Source of the DNA: Zunongwangia pacifica | GTDB taxonomy: Bacteria > Bacteroidota > Bacteroidia > Flavobacteriales > Flavobacteriaceae | Direction: 5' to 3' | Length of the DNA stretch: 64,000 nucleotides | Assembly: GCF_023499215.1 (NCBI RefSeq) | Contig: NZ_JAKHSK010000001.1 | Location: 266,714 to 330,713, forward strand | Shown here: positions 41,908 to 54,641 of the stretch, in pieces | Position numbering within the stretch: the first letter of the stretch is position 1 | Layout of the letters: each line of letters opens with the position of its first letter | Program-made: the position numbers and the translations under genes | The notes under the pieces: generated by a model | What the model saw: only the letters and a program-made list of their open reading frames with translations | What the model was told of the DNA's origin: nothing | The model's database searches: none

Positions 41908-44900
41908 TTAAAGCACTCCACGGGGTGAATGAATATTTTTTGTATGGGTCATCACCTCTGAATTATTGGAAACCGTTTCCTGTTTTTCTTCCGGTTCTTT
42001 TTGTTCCGTACTGTTCTCTGGATTTATAGATAACTGTATCTTCCGCTCGATGGCAGCCAGTTCGTTTTTAAGTTCGCCCAATCGATTTTCCTTTGCCCAA
42101 GTACCACCCACTACCTCTTTAAGTATCGGTATATCCTTTTGGAACTCGGCCATATTTTCCTGCTCTTTTTTAATATACGTTGGCAGTTTTTCCAATGCCC
42201 TTAAAAAGTTCAATGAGGCTGTTTCCGGGTCTTTTGCCATGATACCATTATTGAAGGTATATTTAATGTTTCCCTCGCCCTGTACAAAAAAACGGTTTAC
42301 CCGGATATCCACTCCCTCTTTTTCGGATACTTCGGTTTTTACCAGGAGCTGAAACCCATACAAACTCCCGATTTCTTCATAATCGCCTCTTGTGCGGGCT
42401 TTATCCGCAAGCTGGCTAAGCTTTGCACCGATTTGTTTTACATCCGCATTGGGCGGTAAACTGTCCAACTGTACGAGGTTTGCAATTGTACCGTCCGAAC
42501 GTTTTTGTATGCGTTGCTTTAGATTACCCCAATCGAGACTCATCCGGTCAAAACGGGATCGGGCTTTGTCCAATTCTGCCGTAAAATTCTCCAATTTGTA
42601 TTTGGCACTGAACTTGGAGCGATTAAAAGCCCGTTTCTCGCTTTCCAAACCGGCAATCTGTTTTTCTACTTTGGCTTTATCCAACAGGTCGGTATTCCCG
42701 GACAGGATAGCCACATATTCCGAAAAGTTCATTCCCGATTTTTCGTCCATACTGCCCTCGTCAATGGTGCGTTTGCCAAGATTGTTGGATTTTAACTGGT
42801 CAATGAAAAGCTGCTTGTTGAACAGCAGGTTGAACTTATAGCTATCCAATGATTTTTCAACGGCATAGATGATGACATCCACTTTGTTCTCGGCAAAATG
42901 CTTGGCAATGTCATTGCCCTTGCGGATGGCCCTGCCGTCACGCTGGGCAAGGTCGCTCGGTCGCCACGGGGTATCCAGATGATGCACGGCAACGGCTCTT
43001 TTCTGTGCATTTACACCCGTACCGAGCATACTGGTTGAACCGAACAGCACACGGATTTTGCCTTCGTTCATTCCTTTGATAAGTTCCTTACGTTGCTTGT
43101 CCGTTTTGGCTTCCTGAATAAACCGGACTTCGTGTGCCGGAATGCCTTGGTCTTCCACCAGTTTACGTTTGATTTCGGAGTACACGTTCCATTCGCTTGT
43201 TTTGAAGGTTCCCAAATCCGAAAAAACAAACTGCGTTCCTTTCTGTGCATTATATTGGTTGTAATACCTGGCAATAGTATAGGCACAATGCGAAGCTTTG
43301 TTATCGGGGTGGTCTTCGTACCTACCACTCACCATTCGCATATCCAGGGACATCTTGCGGGCGTAATCCGTAGCAATGAGCATCTTGGCTTTTTCTTCCT
43401 TTTGCGACAGCGGTGCCCTGCCCAATAAAGTGGCATTGCCAGTTTTGGCAAATTGCATCAGGTTTTCGATAAACTTCTCCTGGTCTGGCGTAGGCGGTAT
43501 ATTATAAAATATTTCGTTTTTATCGGGGCGATCAATACCAATATCCTTTGCCGTTCTATAGTCGGTGATTTCCGAATAGAATTGGGCCAATTCCGGTACT
43601 TTGATAAAGTATCGGAAGCGCTCTTTTGCCACAATGTTATTGGCCACCGAAAATTCATAATCGGTCGTTTTCCTTGCATAGATTGCCGCCCAAGCATCAA
43701 AACAGTTGATGCCCTGTTTTTCCAATGCCCGTGGGCGTAGGTACTTAAATAACAGGTACAATTCCGTTAATGAATTGCTGATCGTGGTTCCCGAAAGAAA
43801 GGTTGCCCCCATATCCGCATCCGTGCGTTCCTGAATGGTATGGATAGCAAACAATAAGTTCAATGCTTTTTGGCTGCCTGCCATATTACCCAGCCCGGCA
43901 ACACGGTCGTGTCGGGTATTGAACATCAGGTTTTTGAACTGATGGCTTTCGTCAATAAATAAATGGTCAATGCCCATCATTTTGAAATCCACCACATCAT
44001 CCTTGCGGTTGTCAATATCATGTTGCAAGGTTTTCAGCTTGACTTCAAGATTTTCCCTGCGTTTGATGGCTCCCCGAAGCATTCCCCTCGTTACCTCATT
44101 TCCTTGCGCCCGCATTGCATCGAGGTTTCGCTCTACATTATCCAATTCGATTTCGAGAATTTCCTTTTGAATCTCGGGCGATTGCGGTATCATACCGAAC
44201 TGGTCATGGGTCAGGATGACACAATCCCAATCGTTATTCTTAATATCACCAAAAATCCTTTGCCGTTTTTGTGGCGTAAAATCATTTTTGTCCGGAAACA
44301 ATATTTTAGCGTGCGGATAGGCCGTCCGGTACGTTTCAGCAATTTCATGGACATTGCTTTTCAACCCGATAATCATCGGTTTGTGTGCCAGGTCCAAACG
44401 TTTCATCTCCTGTGCTGCCGTACACATCACCAACGTTTTTCCCGCACCGACTTCGTGATCGCAGATAGCACCGTTGTTGAGTTTTATCATCCAGACAGTG
44501 TCCTTTTGGCTGTCGTAGAGGTCTTCAATGCCCAAACCTTTTCTGTCCAGGCCCGGAAACTCCTGATGGCTTCCGTCATAGTTCGGGCGGACAAAGCAGT
44601 TGAACGTATCGTTGTACTGGTCGGTCAGCCGGGTTTTAAACTCGTCATTTTGGGCATGGAGATAATCGGTAAATGCCGTTCGGATTTCGTCTATTTTGGT
44701 ATTTGCCATCTGAATGGCTTCCATATCGCGTACCTTGACTTCCTTGTCATCAACCGTTATTTTTTTGGTTATATCCGGTGTAGTATTGACAAGGGCGTGT
44801 TTGAGCAGGGCAATCCCGTCAAACGCCCGGCTTTCCGCTTTGACGGCATATTTATCCCAGATCTGCACGTTCTTTTGGTCGCATTTGATGGAAAAATCAT

Positions 44901-47331
44901 CGGCACTGTCCGAATAATGGATGCGCACTTCCGTATCGAACAGGTGCGAAGCAAAACGGGCATAAACGCCCGTGGGTATCCAGCGTTCGCCGAGGTTGAA
45001 GTCCAGTTCCTCAAACCCGATACGCCGTGGTCGGGCATCTTCCAATACCGTTAAACTTTCTTTGGCTTCCGTATCGTCGGGATAGCTTTCGAGGTAGGTT
45101 TTGACCTCCTGGGCTTTCTCAACCACATTGCCCGCTATCCAACGTTCGGCTATTTCGTATTCCTTTTGCAGTGGATTGTAGAAGATACGCCCGTTTAATC
45201 CTTTTTTCAGCGCATCATCGGTCATGTTGCTGACTTGGGACATATAACCCAAATCCACATTTCCATACTTGTTGAGTGAAGCCGCTAACGCTTCTTCGGG
45301 ATTGTCTGTCGTTAAGGTTGTGGTAGAAAAACTGACCGGACGGCTGAATATATCCGCTTTGTGTATCACACCACCCACCACACGTTCCAAATAAGGGATT
45401 TCCTTGCCGGCACTGTCGGTTTTAATCAGCTTAATGTTATCGGCACTGTTGAGGTTTCCGTATCTTTTCACAAAGGCATCATACAAGCTGTTGAGCTTCT
45501 CCCGTTCCTTTTTGTGTTCGGTCTGTTTTTCAGCTTCCTTTTGATAGAGGTCATTGTAAATGTCACGTACTTCAATATAAGCTTCGGCCCTTGCCCGCTG
45601 TGCGGGAGACAATTTAAGCGGGTGAAAAACAGCAGTTCCATTTGAAGTATCTACCTCTTGCAAATGCCCCGCCCAACCCTTATCCACGACAAGGCAGTCG
45701 TTACGGTGGAACGGTTGCAGGTTGCCATTATAAGAGGCAGGATCGGGAATGGTGCCGGGTACGTTCGGTTTTTCGGTTTGGGTATTTCCATTTATTCCTG
45801 AAAACAGGTCGCCGATAGCTTCCTGTTTTTTTCTGTTGGACAGAGAAGTTCTATGGACAGTACCGTTTGAAAATGAAGGTGTATGAGACGGTTTCAGGGT
45901 ATCGCTAAATAAGTCGATTTGGTGATTTATTGGTGCTCGTTTTCGTTTAGCTGTCTGTCTTGGGGCTGGTTTGATTTTTTTTGGCGGAGTAACAGCCGCC
46001 CCGGATTCGTCCGTATTTTCAAACAGGTCGAAAATGCTTAGCTGTTTTTGTTCCTGTGGGCTATTTTGTACAATGGTTCGAGTGGTAAAACCAGATTGTT
46101 CCTGTTGAACGCTTTCCGACGCGACTACAGGAACGGAACCTGTTGGCTGTATTGGAGTTTGCATAACAGGCTTATCGTTCCGTTCGCCGTTGTACAGTCC
46201 CAAATCCAGGTGCTTTCCAAAATCATCGGAAAGCATTTGTTTCAACGTTTTGGCAATGTCCTGGACACCGCCTTTATGCGTATAGATTAAAGCAGGTTGA
46301 CCGTAGGGATCAGTGTCTAATTTTTGGTCGGTATGTACAATTCTGGCACTGTCTTGAAAAATAGCGTTGTTTGGCGTGTCAAACTCCGTTCTGTTGCTTT
46401 GGCAAAACAGCTCTTCCGCTTCGGTCAGGTTTTGTTTTGCCGTATCCTTTTGCAGGATTATCAAATCACTGCCGACCTCTGTACCTGCATAATCCGTAAA
46501 CAGGTTATTGGGTAAACGGATAGCCGAAACCAAATGATTATCCTGCATCAATGCCCTGCGGATAGGTTCGTTCTTTGGGCTGTTTAAAACGCCCTGAGAG
46601 GTAATAAAAGCCAGTAAACCGCCTTCACGGAGCATATTGGTTCCTTTGAGGAAAAAGTAATTGTGAATGCCCCGGGTTGTCTGTACTTTTACAGGGTCTT
46701 TGCTCCGAGAGTAAGAAAGATCGAACACAGAAGTATCGCCGAAAGGGATATTGCTTGCGATAACATCAAACGTGTTCTGTTCCTTTTCGGGGATTTCCTC
46801 AAAACCGCTAACCCGGATATGGCTTGCGGGATATAGCTGTTTTAAGATCTTGCCCGTGAGCAGATCCTTTTCATAAGCGGTGACATTTTGCCCGTTTTCG
46901 GAAAAGGACTGTATAAAGGAGCCGATCCCTGCGGACGGTTCGAGGAATTTGCCAATTTTCAGACCACCATCACGCAAGGCCAGCGAAATGGCATCAACAA
47001 CCTGTGGCGGCGTATAGAAAGCCGTAAGTACGGAGCTTCGCATACTGTCCACAAAGCGTTTGTATTGCTTTTCGTCTGCGGAATTTTCTTTGAGTAACCG
47101 GTGGAGTTCCTGCGTAATCGGAAACAGATCGTGTTCGGTCTTTCGCCAATGGTTGATGTCTATTTCGTTGGCTATGGGGTTCAGAACGAATTTAAGCCCG
47201 CCAAATCCACTGTATTGCTTCATTAACAAGCTTTCGCCTACGGTGGCTTGCCGTTTCTCCTTTTCCAATGTAAAAGCAATCCGTAAGGCATCTATGTTCA
47301 GTTGGAGATGTTGGCGTTTACTGAAGCCCAT
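41908..47331 (-). CDS. Giant DNA methylase-helicase protein (DarB-like architecture)
   Basis: 1807 residues. The N-terminus is an N6-adenine-type methyltransferase fold: [11 protein letters not shown] (129-139) and motif IV SNIPFGD (193-199). The middle is an SF2 helicase: [12 protein letters not shown] (about 955-970), [10 protein letters not shown] (about 1120-1130), and [20 protein letters not shown] with [10 protein letters not shown] (about 1430-1475). The C-terminus is coiled coil. This fusion is widespread in Bacteroidetes conjugative elements and resembles phage P1 DarB antirestriction protein. It may protect incoming ICE DNA. It overlaps the DUF1896 gene by 14 bp. Confidence 0.85.
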   Translation of the reverse strand: MGFSKRQHLQLNIDALRIAFTLEKEKRQATVGESLLMKQYSGFGGLKFVLNPIANEIDINHWRKTEHDLFPITQELHRLLKENSADEKQYKRFVDSMRSSVLTAFYTPPQVVDAISLALRDGGLKIGKFLEPSAGIGSFIQSFSENGQNVTAYEKDLLTGKILKQLYPASHIRVSGFEEIPEKEQNTFDVIASNIPFGDTSVFDLSYSRSKDPVKVQTTRGIHNYFFLKGTNMLREGGLLAFITSQGVLNSPKNEPIRRALMQDNHLVSAIRLPNNLFTDYAGTEVGSDLIILQKDTAKQNLTEAEELFCQSNRTEFDTPNNAIFQDSARIVHTDQKLDTDPYGQPALIYTHKGGVQDIAKTLKQMLSDDFGKHLDLGLYNGERNDKPVMQTPIQPTGSVPVVASESVQQEQSGFTTRTIVQNSPQEQKQLSIFDLFENTDESGAAVTPPKKIKPAPRQTAKRKRAPINHQIDLFSDTLKPSHTPSFSNGTVHRTSLSNRKKQEAIGDLFSGINGNTQTEKPNVPGTIPDPASYNGNLQPFHRNDCLVVDKGWAGHLQEVDTSNGTAVFHPLKLSPAQRARAEAYIEVRDIYNDLYQKEAEKQTEHKKEREKLNSLYDAFVKRYGNLNSADNIKLIKTDSAGKEIPYLERVVGGVIHKADIFSRPVSFSTTTLTTDNPEEALAASLNKYGNVDLGYMSQVSNMTDDALKKGLNGRIFYNPLQKEYEIAERWIAGNVVEKAQEVKTYLESYPDDTEAKESLTVLEDARPRRIGFEELDFNLGERWIPTGVYARFASHLFDTEVRIHYSDSADDFSIKCDQKNVQIWDKYAVKAESRAFDGIALLKHALVNTTPDITKKITVDDKEVKVRDMEAIQMANTKIDEIRTAFTDYLHAQNDEFKTRLTDQYNDTFNCFVRPNYDGSHQEFPGLDRKGLGIEDLYDSQKDTVWMIKLNNGAICDHEVGAGKTLVMCTAAQEMKRLDLAHKPMIIGLKSNVHEIAETYRTAYPHAKILFPDKNDFTPQKRQRIFGDIKNNDWDCVILTHDQFGMIPQSPEIQKEILEIELDNVERNLDAMRAQGNEVTRGMLRGAIKRRENLEVKLKTLQHDIDNRKDDVVDFKMMGIDHLFIDESHQFKNLMFNTRHDRVAGLGNMAGSQKALNLLFAIHTIQERTDADMGATFLSGTTISNSLTELYLLFKYLRPRALEKQGINCFDAWAAIYARKTTDYEFSVANNIVAKERFRYFIKVPELAQFYSEITDYRTAKDIGIDRPDKNEIFYNIPPTPDQEKFIENLMQFAKTGNATLLGRAPLSQKEEKAKMLIATDYARKMSLDMRMVSGRYEDHPDNKASHCAYTIARYYNQYNAQKGTQFVFSDLGTFKTSEWNVYSEIKRKLVEDQGIPAHEVRFIQEAKTDKQRKELIKGMNEGKIRVLFGSTSMLGTGVNAQKRAVAVHHLDTPWRPSDLAQRDGRAIRKGNDIAKHFAENKVDVIIYAVEKSLDSYKFNLLFNKQLFIDQLKSNNLGKRTIDEGSMDEKSGMNFSEYVAILSGNTDLLDKAKVEKQIAGLESEKRAFNRSKFSAKYKLENFTAELDKARSRFDRMSLDWGNLKQRIQKRSDGTIANLVQLDSLPPNADVKQIGAKLSQLADKARTRGDYEEIGSLYGFQLLVKTEVSEKEGVDIRVNRFFVQGEGNIKYTFNNGIMAKDPETASLNFLRALEKLPTYIKKEQENMAEFQKDIPILKEVVGGTWAKENRLGELKNELAAIERKIQLSINPENSTEQKEPEEKQETVSNNSEVMTHTKNIHSPRGVL

Positions 47332-47755
47332 TTTCGGCTATCCAAATGGCGATGGTTCCCGTTATTTCGGTATAGAGGACATCAAACTCATTATCGTACG
47401 CAAAATCATCGGTCAGTTCATAGTTGGAGAAAACGGGCTCACAGACAGGGAGCATTTTCAGGGCAAACGGTCGCAGTTCCTCGTCTGCCATAATCGTGTC
47501 GAACTCATTGCAGACTACTTGGAATACCGTGTCGAATTTGGAGAAGTGCAGCCCCTCAAAGAGGATATAACTGGCTATTTCATCGCATTGGTCAATTGGG
47601 TTTCCCGATAGAAATGCCCCTTCGTAAGCATTGGCGGCCCACCGGGAACGCTGTTCGATAAATTGTTGGTCGTATGCTTTTTCGGGAAAGCTGGTGCTGA
47701 GTAATTCCTGTAACCTTAATGTAAAATAGGAAAGGTCTTTTTGTCGTGTTTCCAT
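47318..47755 (-). CDS. DUF1896 protein
   Basis: A 145-residue soluble protein, typical in size and position (just upstream of the methylase-helicase gene) of DUF1896 members in Bacteroidetes elements. It contains [39 protein letters not shown]. Function unknown. Its promoter contains a perfect 12-bp dyad adjoining the start codon, and an upstream box shared with the HTH gene at 4.5 kb. Confidence 0.8.
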   Translation of the reverse strand: METRQKDLSYFTLRLQELLSTSFPEKAYDQQFIEQRSRWAANAYEGAFLSGNPIDQCDEIASYILFEGLHFSKFDTVFQVVCNEFDTIMADEELRPFALKMLPVCEPVFSNYELTDDFAYDNEFDVLYTEITGTIAIWIAENGLQ

Positions 47756-47787
47756 ACTATAATTTTGTTTGAAGTCAAAATTATAGT
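47756..47787 (-). promoter_or_regulatory. Perfect 12-bp dyad over -7 element of DUF1896 gene
   Basis: ACTATAATTTTG (47756-47767) is complementary to CAAAATTATAGT (47776-47787) with 8 bases between. On the minus strand the distal arm contains the -7 element TAATTTTG, and the proximal arm ends at the base before ATG. The layout suits an operator that blocks the promoter, or a leader hairpin. Confidence 0.6.
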
Positions 47788-47820
47788 GGGATATAAGTGT
47801 CTTTAAAGAAGTAGTAGGGC

Positions 47821-47848
47821 TTGGCTTTGAGAGGTAGGATTTGGCATA
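47821..47848 (-). promoter_or_regulatory. Conserved upstream box shared with HTH gene promoter
   Basis: This is the partner of the box at 4603-4630 (23 of 28 identical), at the same distance (about 50 bp) from the -7 element. It is probably a site for an activator of ICE core genes. Confidence 0.55.
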
Positions 47849-47947
47849 CTCCTACATACACCAATCCAACCTACATTGGTATATTATGCATTATTGCTAA
47901 ATATTTAAATGAGTTACAAGCAATGTAAAACCTACCGAGCCGACTTT

Positions 47948-47991
47948 TTGCCAAATGACAAATGCCCAACAAACAACAATTTCTAACTTTG
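47948..47991 (+). promoter_or_regulatory. Promoter of Crp/Fnr gene with Crp-like site
   Basis: TTGCC-AAAT-GACAA (47948-47961) has Crp/Fnr geometry and resembles the perfect site downstream of the gene. A second half-site GCCAAATG covers the start codon (47991-47998). A consensus -7 TAACTTTG lies at 47984-47991, only 4 bp before the ATG, so the mRNA would be nearly leaderless. Autoregulation is likely. Confidence 0.5.
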
Positions 47992-47995
47992 CCAA

Positions 47996-49620
<1,625 letters not shown>

Positions 49621-49790
49621 GTAACGAATAAAAAAATCTGCCTGTAACAATGCTATACGCGATGTGGGTTTAAGTGCCAAACGAAAGTTTAGCGCTTCTA
49701 TTCCGCCAAAGCTACGCTTTGACGTCTTGTAATATAAAAATTAAAGCACAAAACCGTTAGATGTAATGGTACGACCGACATCCCGAACTT
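49621..49790. other. Intergenic, no gene recognised
   Basis: The spacer between the aldo/keto reductase and the SDR/AraC cassette. It shows no terminator hairpin of convincing strength and no open frame of interest. Confidence 0.4.
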
Positions 49791-49846
49791 GAACACAACA
49801 ATCCTCGATTGGAACACAAGTAAAAAAAAACTCTTACAGAACTTTG
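49791..49846 (+). promoter_or_regulatory. Promoter with 21-bp-spaced direct repeats, probable AraC site
   Basis: GAACACAA at 49791-49798 recurs at 49812-49819, 21 bp apart. A -7-like GAACTTTG lies at 49839-49846, 24 bp before the SDR ATG. The distance from the second repeat to the -7 element (27 bp) nearly equals that at 1117-1145 (28 bp), although the repeat sequences differ. Confidence 0.55.
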
Positions 49847-49870
49847 CATCATAATTAAAAATAGAAAATT

Positions 49871-50704
49871 ATGAGCAAGCAAAAAGTATGGCTTATTACA
49901 GGAGCATCCAAAGGGATGGGCCTTGAAATTACAAAAGCAGTTTTAAATAACGGAGGCAAAGTAATTGCCACTTCCAGAAATACGGAAACGCTTTTAGAAA
50001 AAATTGTGGATTATAAGGATCATTTACTTCCTGTAAAGTTGGACATCACCAAAGAAAAAGAGGTTGAAAATGCCATTTCTAAAGGCATAGAGAAATTTGG
50101 CCAAATAGATGTGGTGGTCAATAATGCAGGATATAACCTATTGGGAAATATCGAAGAACTAAGTGATACCGAGTTTAGGAAAACAATGAGTGTAAATGTT
50201 TTTGCAATGGCCAGTATCATCAGAAAAGTCTTGCCCCATTTACGCAAGCAAAAATCAGGTCATATCATTAACACTTCTTCGATGATGGGATATATGGGTT
50301 ATGCCGGGAATGGAAGCTATAATGCTTCAAAATTTGCTGTTATCGGGTTATCTGAAGCTCTTGCTCAGGAAGTTGCGCCTTTTGGCATAAAAGTGACAAT
50401 CCTTGCACCAGGAACATTTCGTACAAATTTTATGAGTGAGGACACGCTCAATGTTGCGAAAAATAAAATTGATGCCTATAATTTAGATAAACAGGTTGAA
50501 CTGTTTACGGGATTTGATGGCAAACAATTAGGTGATCCTGAAAAATTGGCAGAAGTAGTACTCAAAATTACTGAAATGTCAAATCCACCATTACATCTTC
50601 CATTAGGTTCGGATAGCTACAACGCTATCGTAGAGGTACGCAAAAATGAGAAAGAAGAAATGGAAAAATGGAAAGCCTTATCTTTATCTACTGATTTTAA
50701 CTAA
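49871..50704 (+). CDS. Short-chain dehydrogenase/reductase
   Basis: 277 residues of the classical SDR type: cofactor motif ITGASKGMGLEI (TGxxxGxG, about 8-19), NNAGYN (NNAG), catalytic Ser in INTSSMMGYMG and YNASKFA (YxxxK). RNTE after beta-2 favours NADP(H). It is followed after 7 bp by an AraC gene, so it forms a reductase-regulator cassette like the one at 1.2-3.0 kb. Confidence 0.9.
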   Translation: MSKQKVWLITGASKGMGLEITKAVLNNGGKVIATSRNTETLLEKIVDYKDHLLPVKLDITKEKEVENAISKGIEKFGQIDVVVNNAGYNLLGNIEELSDTEFRKTMSVNVFAMASIIRKVLPHLRKQKSGHIINTSSMMGYMGYAGNGSYNASKFAVIGLSEALAQEVAPFGIKVTILAPGTFRTNFMSEDTLNVAKNKIDAYNLDKQVELFTGFDGKQLGDPEKLAEVVLKITEMSNPPLHLPLGSDSYNAIVEVRKNEKEEMEKWKALSLSTDFN

Positions 50705-50711
50705 TTATAGC

Positions 50712-51625
50712 GTGGAAAAAGCTACTCCTTATAAAATTCAGTCAATATCAGAGCTTCACCGATTATTCGGCTTACCAAAGCCCGAACACCCGTTGGTAAG
50801 TGTGATTGACTTTGAACTTCTGAAATTTGGAAATAACGAAATTTGGAAAAGCTTTTATTACGATTTTTATTGTGTTGCCTTTAAAAGAGGATCTTCAGGT
50901 AAGTTCAAATACGGGCAAGGGCATTATGATTTTGATGAGGGGGTTATGAGTTTCACCAAACCGGGACAAGTATTTTCGGTGACAGAAACCAATGACAATC
51001 CTGTTACAGGTTTTATGTTGATATTCAAAGCTGATTTAATCCGCCCTTACCCGTTAGGTAAATACATCAACAACTATGGCTTTTTTGGCTACTCCGTGGC
51101 AGAAGCTTTGCATCTTTCAGACAAGGAGGATGTATCATATCCTCTTTGTTGGCGCAAATGCAAAATGAATTAAATAACAATATTGACCATTATAGTCAAG
51201 ATGTAATTGTGTCGCACTTAGATTTGTTACTCAATTACTCGAACCGCTTTTACAATCGACAATTTTTGACCCGCAAAGCTGTAAATAACGACTTGTTGGT
51301 TCAATTGGAAGAAGTCCTGAACAACTATTTTACTACTGAAACAACACTAAATAAAGGTTTGCCATCAGTTCAGGATATAGCCCATAAAGTAAATCTTTCC
51401 CCCAGTTATTTAAGCGACCTGCTACGAAATACAACGGGGCAAAATGCACAACAATATATTCAGAATCATTTGATAGAAAGGGCAAAAGAATTATTATCCA
51501 CCACAAATTTATCAGTTAGTGAAATAGCTTACCAATTGGGGTTTGAATATTCTCAATCGTTCAGTAAGTTATTTAAAAAGAATACTAAGCAAACACCTTT
51601 GGAATATCGACAGTCCTTTAATTAA
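50712..51625 (+). pseudogene. AraC-family regulator, frameshifted
   Basis: The GTG start at 50712 and the sequence KIQSISELHRLFGLPKPEHPLVSV parallel the AraC at 2.1 kb. The reading frame is lost near 51127-51147, after SDKEDV. It continues in another frame as SSLLAQMQNELNNNIDHYSQ to the normal C-terminal HTH (LSVSEIAYQLGFEYSQSFSK) and stop at 51625. A one-base indel explains it, either a real inactivation or a sequence error. If real, the SDR gene has lost its local regulator. Confidence 0.8.
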
Positions 51626-51669
51626 ATACCACTAACATGCTATCTGACAGTTTAGTTAAGTGGGAAAAA

Positions 51670-52551
51670 TTAGAATCTACGCAAAATCTGAAGCATCCGG
51701 CCCACTTCAATATCCATTTTTGAAAAGGCAAACCACTTTTTGCCCAAATCTTTCAATGATGCCCCAATATGGTAAAGTTCCGTGCCGTCAATAATGAGGA
51801 AACGGTCATGGGCATTGGTAAAAACTTGAGTGTCAATCGATGGATATTGGCTGTTGTAGCGTTGCAAGTCCAGCCGTAGCTGATTGCTGATATTCTTGGT
51901 ATAGATAGTCGCCGTTACACTATCATTCCGTTTTCCTAATAAAGTAAGTACCGTATCGTCCACATAATTGTCAATGAGGATAATTGACCTTTTTGCACTT
52001 CGGACAATATCGGAAACAAAGGTATAGGCATCGAAAACCTGCCCGTCATAGAAAATACCTTTATCACTGTGGAGTTTGCCACTATCCAGTACCTTAAAGA
52101 TTTCTTCAAACTTGCCATCTGCCTCTATCTGTTTGAGTTCGATTTTATCCAAACGGTGAAAAAGGGAAGCATTGCTCATCAGCATCCTGCGCATTTCCAC
52201 AAAGGCATCCATGATCTCAATGCTGATTTTCACGGCAACATCGGACCGAAGTACGGCGGACAACATAGCGATACCTTGTTCCGCGAAAACGTAAGGCAGA
52301 TAGCGTCTTCCGCCTCGCCCCACGTTTGAGGTGCCAAATTGGAACCTCAAAAATTCGGCTTCCTCATCGGTCAGTTGAAAACAGAATGATTCCGGGAACC
52401 TTTCCATGTTCCTTTTTACTGCCCGGTTGAGGTTTTTTGTTTCCACTTGGTATAGGGAAGCCAGGTCGCTGTCCAGCATCACTTGTTTGCCTCGTATGGT
52501 ATAAATCAGGTTCTTTATTTCCGTTGGGCTTACGATGGGCTTATTTTCCAT
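51670..52551 (-). CDS. ORF6N-domain protein
   Basis: 293 residues. The N-terminal ORF6N domain (about 10-95) contains IYTIRGKQVMLDSDLASLYQVETKNLNRAVKRN, FPESFCFQLT and GGRRYLPYVFAEQGIAMLSAVL. The C-terminal part (IILIDNYVDDTVLTLLGKR, HDRFLIIDG) looks like a phospholipase-D-like or restriction-type fold. Such proteins are frequent ICE and phage cargo, and function is unclear. It shares one base with the topB stop region, hence the same transcript. Confidence 0.8.
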   Translation of the reverse strand: MENKPIVSPTEIKNLIYTIRGKQVMLDSDLASLYQVETKNLNRAVKRNMERFPESFCFQLTDEEAEFLRFQFGTSNVGRGGRRYLPYVFAEQGIAMLSAVLRSDVAVKISIEIMDAFVEMRRMLMSNASLFHRLDKIELKQIEADGKFEEIFKVLDSGKLHSDKGIFYDGQVFDAYTFVSDIVRSAKRSIILIDNYVDDTVLTLLGKRNDSVTATIYTKNISNQLRLDLQRYNSQYPSIDTQVFTNAHDRFLIIDGTELYHIGASLKDLGKKWFAFSKMDIEVGRMLQILRRF

Positions 52552-54635
52552 TACTTTCTATGATTTTTATGTTTCCCAAATTCAAAGGCGGTTTCGCCAT
52601 TATCTTTCATTGTGATGTAGGCATCGAACTTTTTGCCCGATTTGCTTTTCATGCCCTTGATAAGGTTGGTTCTCCCTTTGCTCACAAGATTTTCTATTTC
52701 GGAAAGGCTTAACTGCACCCCGCAGACATTGCGGAACTGTAGCCAGTTGCAGGCATCATCGGGGCATTTGACTACCTTGTCCCAAATTAAAAGTTGACGG
52801 TTCCTGCATTTGGGGCAGGTCAGTTCGGGACGCTTTTCTTTTGCAATGGTCATGCTTAAAAGTTCCTGCGTTATGGAGGTGCTATAGGCTTCCATATCCT
52901 TATGGAAAGCTGTTGCATCCATTTCGTTGTTCTCTATTTTCTGCAATGCCATTTCCCATTCGGCGGTCATGGATACATCGGCAATTCTTTTGTCCTTTAT
53001 AATCCCATAGACCCGCAGTCCCTTATCGGTGGGAATAAGGGATTTTCTTTCCCGTTTGATATAATCCCTTTTAAAAAGCGTTTCGATGATGGTCGCTCTT
53101 GTAGCCGGTGTACCAATACCGATGCCTTGCAGGGCTTTCCGTTCGTCTTTGTCCGCTATTTCCCTTCCGGCTTTCTCCATTGCGGATAATAGGCCGGCCT
53201 CGGTATAAAGCACAGGCGGTTTGGTTTTCTTTTCCAAAATGGCAGCCTCTTTTATTTTGAGTTTATCACCTACCTGTAATTCGGGCAGTTCCTGTACCGG
53301 TTCATTGTCTTCCCCGGTAAAATTGCCCCTGATGGCACGCCAGCCCGGCTTCGATATCTTGCATCCTTTCAATGCAAAATCGTAGTGAAGGACCTGTAAT
53401 ACGATGTCGGTTATTTCTTTGGAACAGGCTTGTGATAAGGCTTCCAATAACCGAAAGGCTATCATATTGTAAACCGCATCCTCCTTTGCAGACAATGCGG
53501 AAGGGCTTTTTTCGGTAATGAGCAGACCGTGATGGTCCGTTACCTTTATATCGTTCACAATGCGCTTGTTGAAACGTCCCCATTTTACTTGCCCGACCGC
53601 TTCTTTGCAGGATGCCCTTACCTCCAGTGTTCTTACCAGTACAGGGATTTCAGGCCATAGATCTTCAGGGATGTATTTGCTCCCGGTGCGGGGATAGGTA
53701 ATGAATTTCTTTTCGTACAGGCTTTGTGCAACGACCAATGTTTCTTCTGCGGAAAGCCCCAGTTTTTTGTTGGCTTCTTTTTGTAAGCCCGTCAGGTCAA
53801 ACAGCAAGGGTGGTTGCTCCGAAACCGTTTTATTTTCCACTGCCGTAACGGTGGCAGTCCCGGTACGTTGGATCGATTTTAGAGTATCGACTGCGGGTTT
53901 ATGGTCGTCCCATTTGGTTTTGGAAAGGCTCTTGAAGTCCACAAATTCCTTACGATGCCCCAATTGGATCTGGAAGTATTTTTTACTGGTAAAGTCTTTG
54001 TTTTCCAAATACCGCTTACAGATCAGGGCAAGCGTCGGCGTTTGTACACGCCCGAGCGAATACACCCCACGCCCTGCGGCAATACTCAATGCCTGCGAAG
54101 CATTGATGCCTACTAGCCAGTCAGCCTGGCTCCGTCCTTGTCCGGAACGGTACAATCCGTCGAAATCGCTTCCGGGTTTCAGGTTGTCAAATCCCTGCTT
54201 GATCGCCTTTTCGGTCAGTGAACTTATCCATAAACGCTCAAAGGGCTTCCGGCACTTTAGGTACTCATAAATATACCTGAAGATAAGTTCGCCCTCGCGT
54301 CCTGCATCGGTGGCCACGATAATGCTATCCGAGCGGGTGATGACCTGCTCAATGATCTTCAACTGTTTTACCGCCCTGCTATCGGGAATATAACTTTTCT
54401 CCTTTTTTACCTTTCTTACCGTGAGCAAAAAAGGGTCCGGCAAGATGGGCAGGGCTTCCTTTTGGAAACCCATCAATCCATAATCCTCTGGCATTGCCAA
54501 TCCCACCAAATGACCCAATGCCCATGTAACCTGATAACCGTTCCCTGTCAGGTAGCCATCCCGTTTTTCGGTAGCCCCCAACAGACTGGCTATTTCCCTT
54601 GCCACGCTTGGTTTTTCTGCAATGATCGCTTTCAT
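52551..54635 (-). CDS. topB: Type IA DNA topoisomerase, TopB-like
   Basis: 694 residues: an N-terminal TOPRIM domain (MKAIIAEKPSVAREIA and ATDAGREGELI), active-site Tyr in ITYPRTGSKYIPEDL (about residue 310), and a C-terminal zinc finger (CPKCRNRQLLIWDKVVKCPDDACNW). Related topoisomerases (Exc) are needed for excision of CTnDOT-type elements. It lies 6 bp after the DUF3945 gene. Confidence 0.92.
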   Translation of the reverse strand: MKAIIAEKPSVAREIASLLGATEKRDGYLTGNGYQVTWALGHLVGLAMPEDYGLMGFQKEALPILPDPFLLTVRKVKKEKSYIPDSRAVKQLKIIEQVITRSDSIIVATDAGREGELIFRYIYEYLKCRKPFERLWISSLTEKAIKQGFDNLKPGSDFDGLYRSGQGRSQADWLVGINASQALSIAAGRGVYSLGRVQTPTLALICKRYLENKDFTSKKYFQIQLGHRKEFVDFKSLSKTKWDDHKPAVDTLKSIQRTGTATVTAVENKTVSEQPPLLFDLTGLQKEANKKLGLSAEETLVVAQSLYEKKFITYPRTGSKYIPEDLWPEIPVLVRTLEVRASCKEAVGQVKWGRFNKRIVNDIKVTDHHGLLITEKSPSALSAKEDAVYNMIAFRLLEALSQACSKEITDIVLQVLHYDFALKGCKISKPGWRAIRGNFTGEDNEPVQELPELQVGDKLKIKEAAILEKKTKPPVLYTEAGLLSAMEKAGREIADKDERKALQGIGIGTPATRATIIETLFKRDYIKRERKSLIPTDKGLRVYGIIKDKRIADVSMTAEWEMALQKIENNEMDATAFHKDMEAYSTSITQELLSMTIAKEKRPELTCPKCRNRQLLIWDKVVKCPDDACNWLQFRNVCGVQLSLSEIENLVSKGRTNLIKGMKSKSGKKFDAYITMKDNGETAFEFGKHKNHRK

Positions 54636-54641
54636 AATCCA

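Noticed and set aside
43963..45054. 363-codon plus-strand frame within the methylase-helicase gene
   Set aside because: Shadow ORF on the opposite strand of a strongly supported helicase-coding region.
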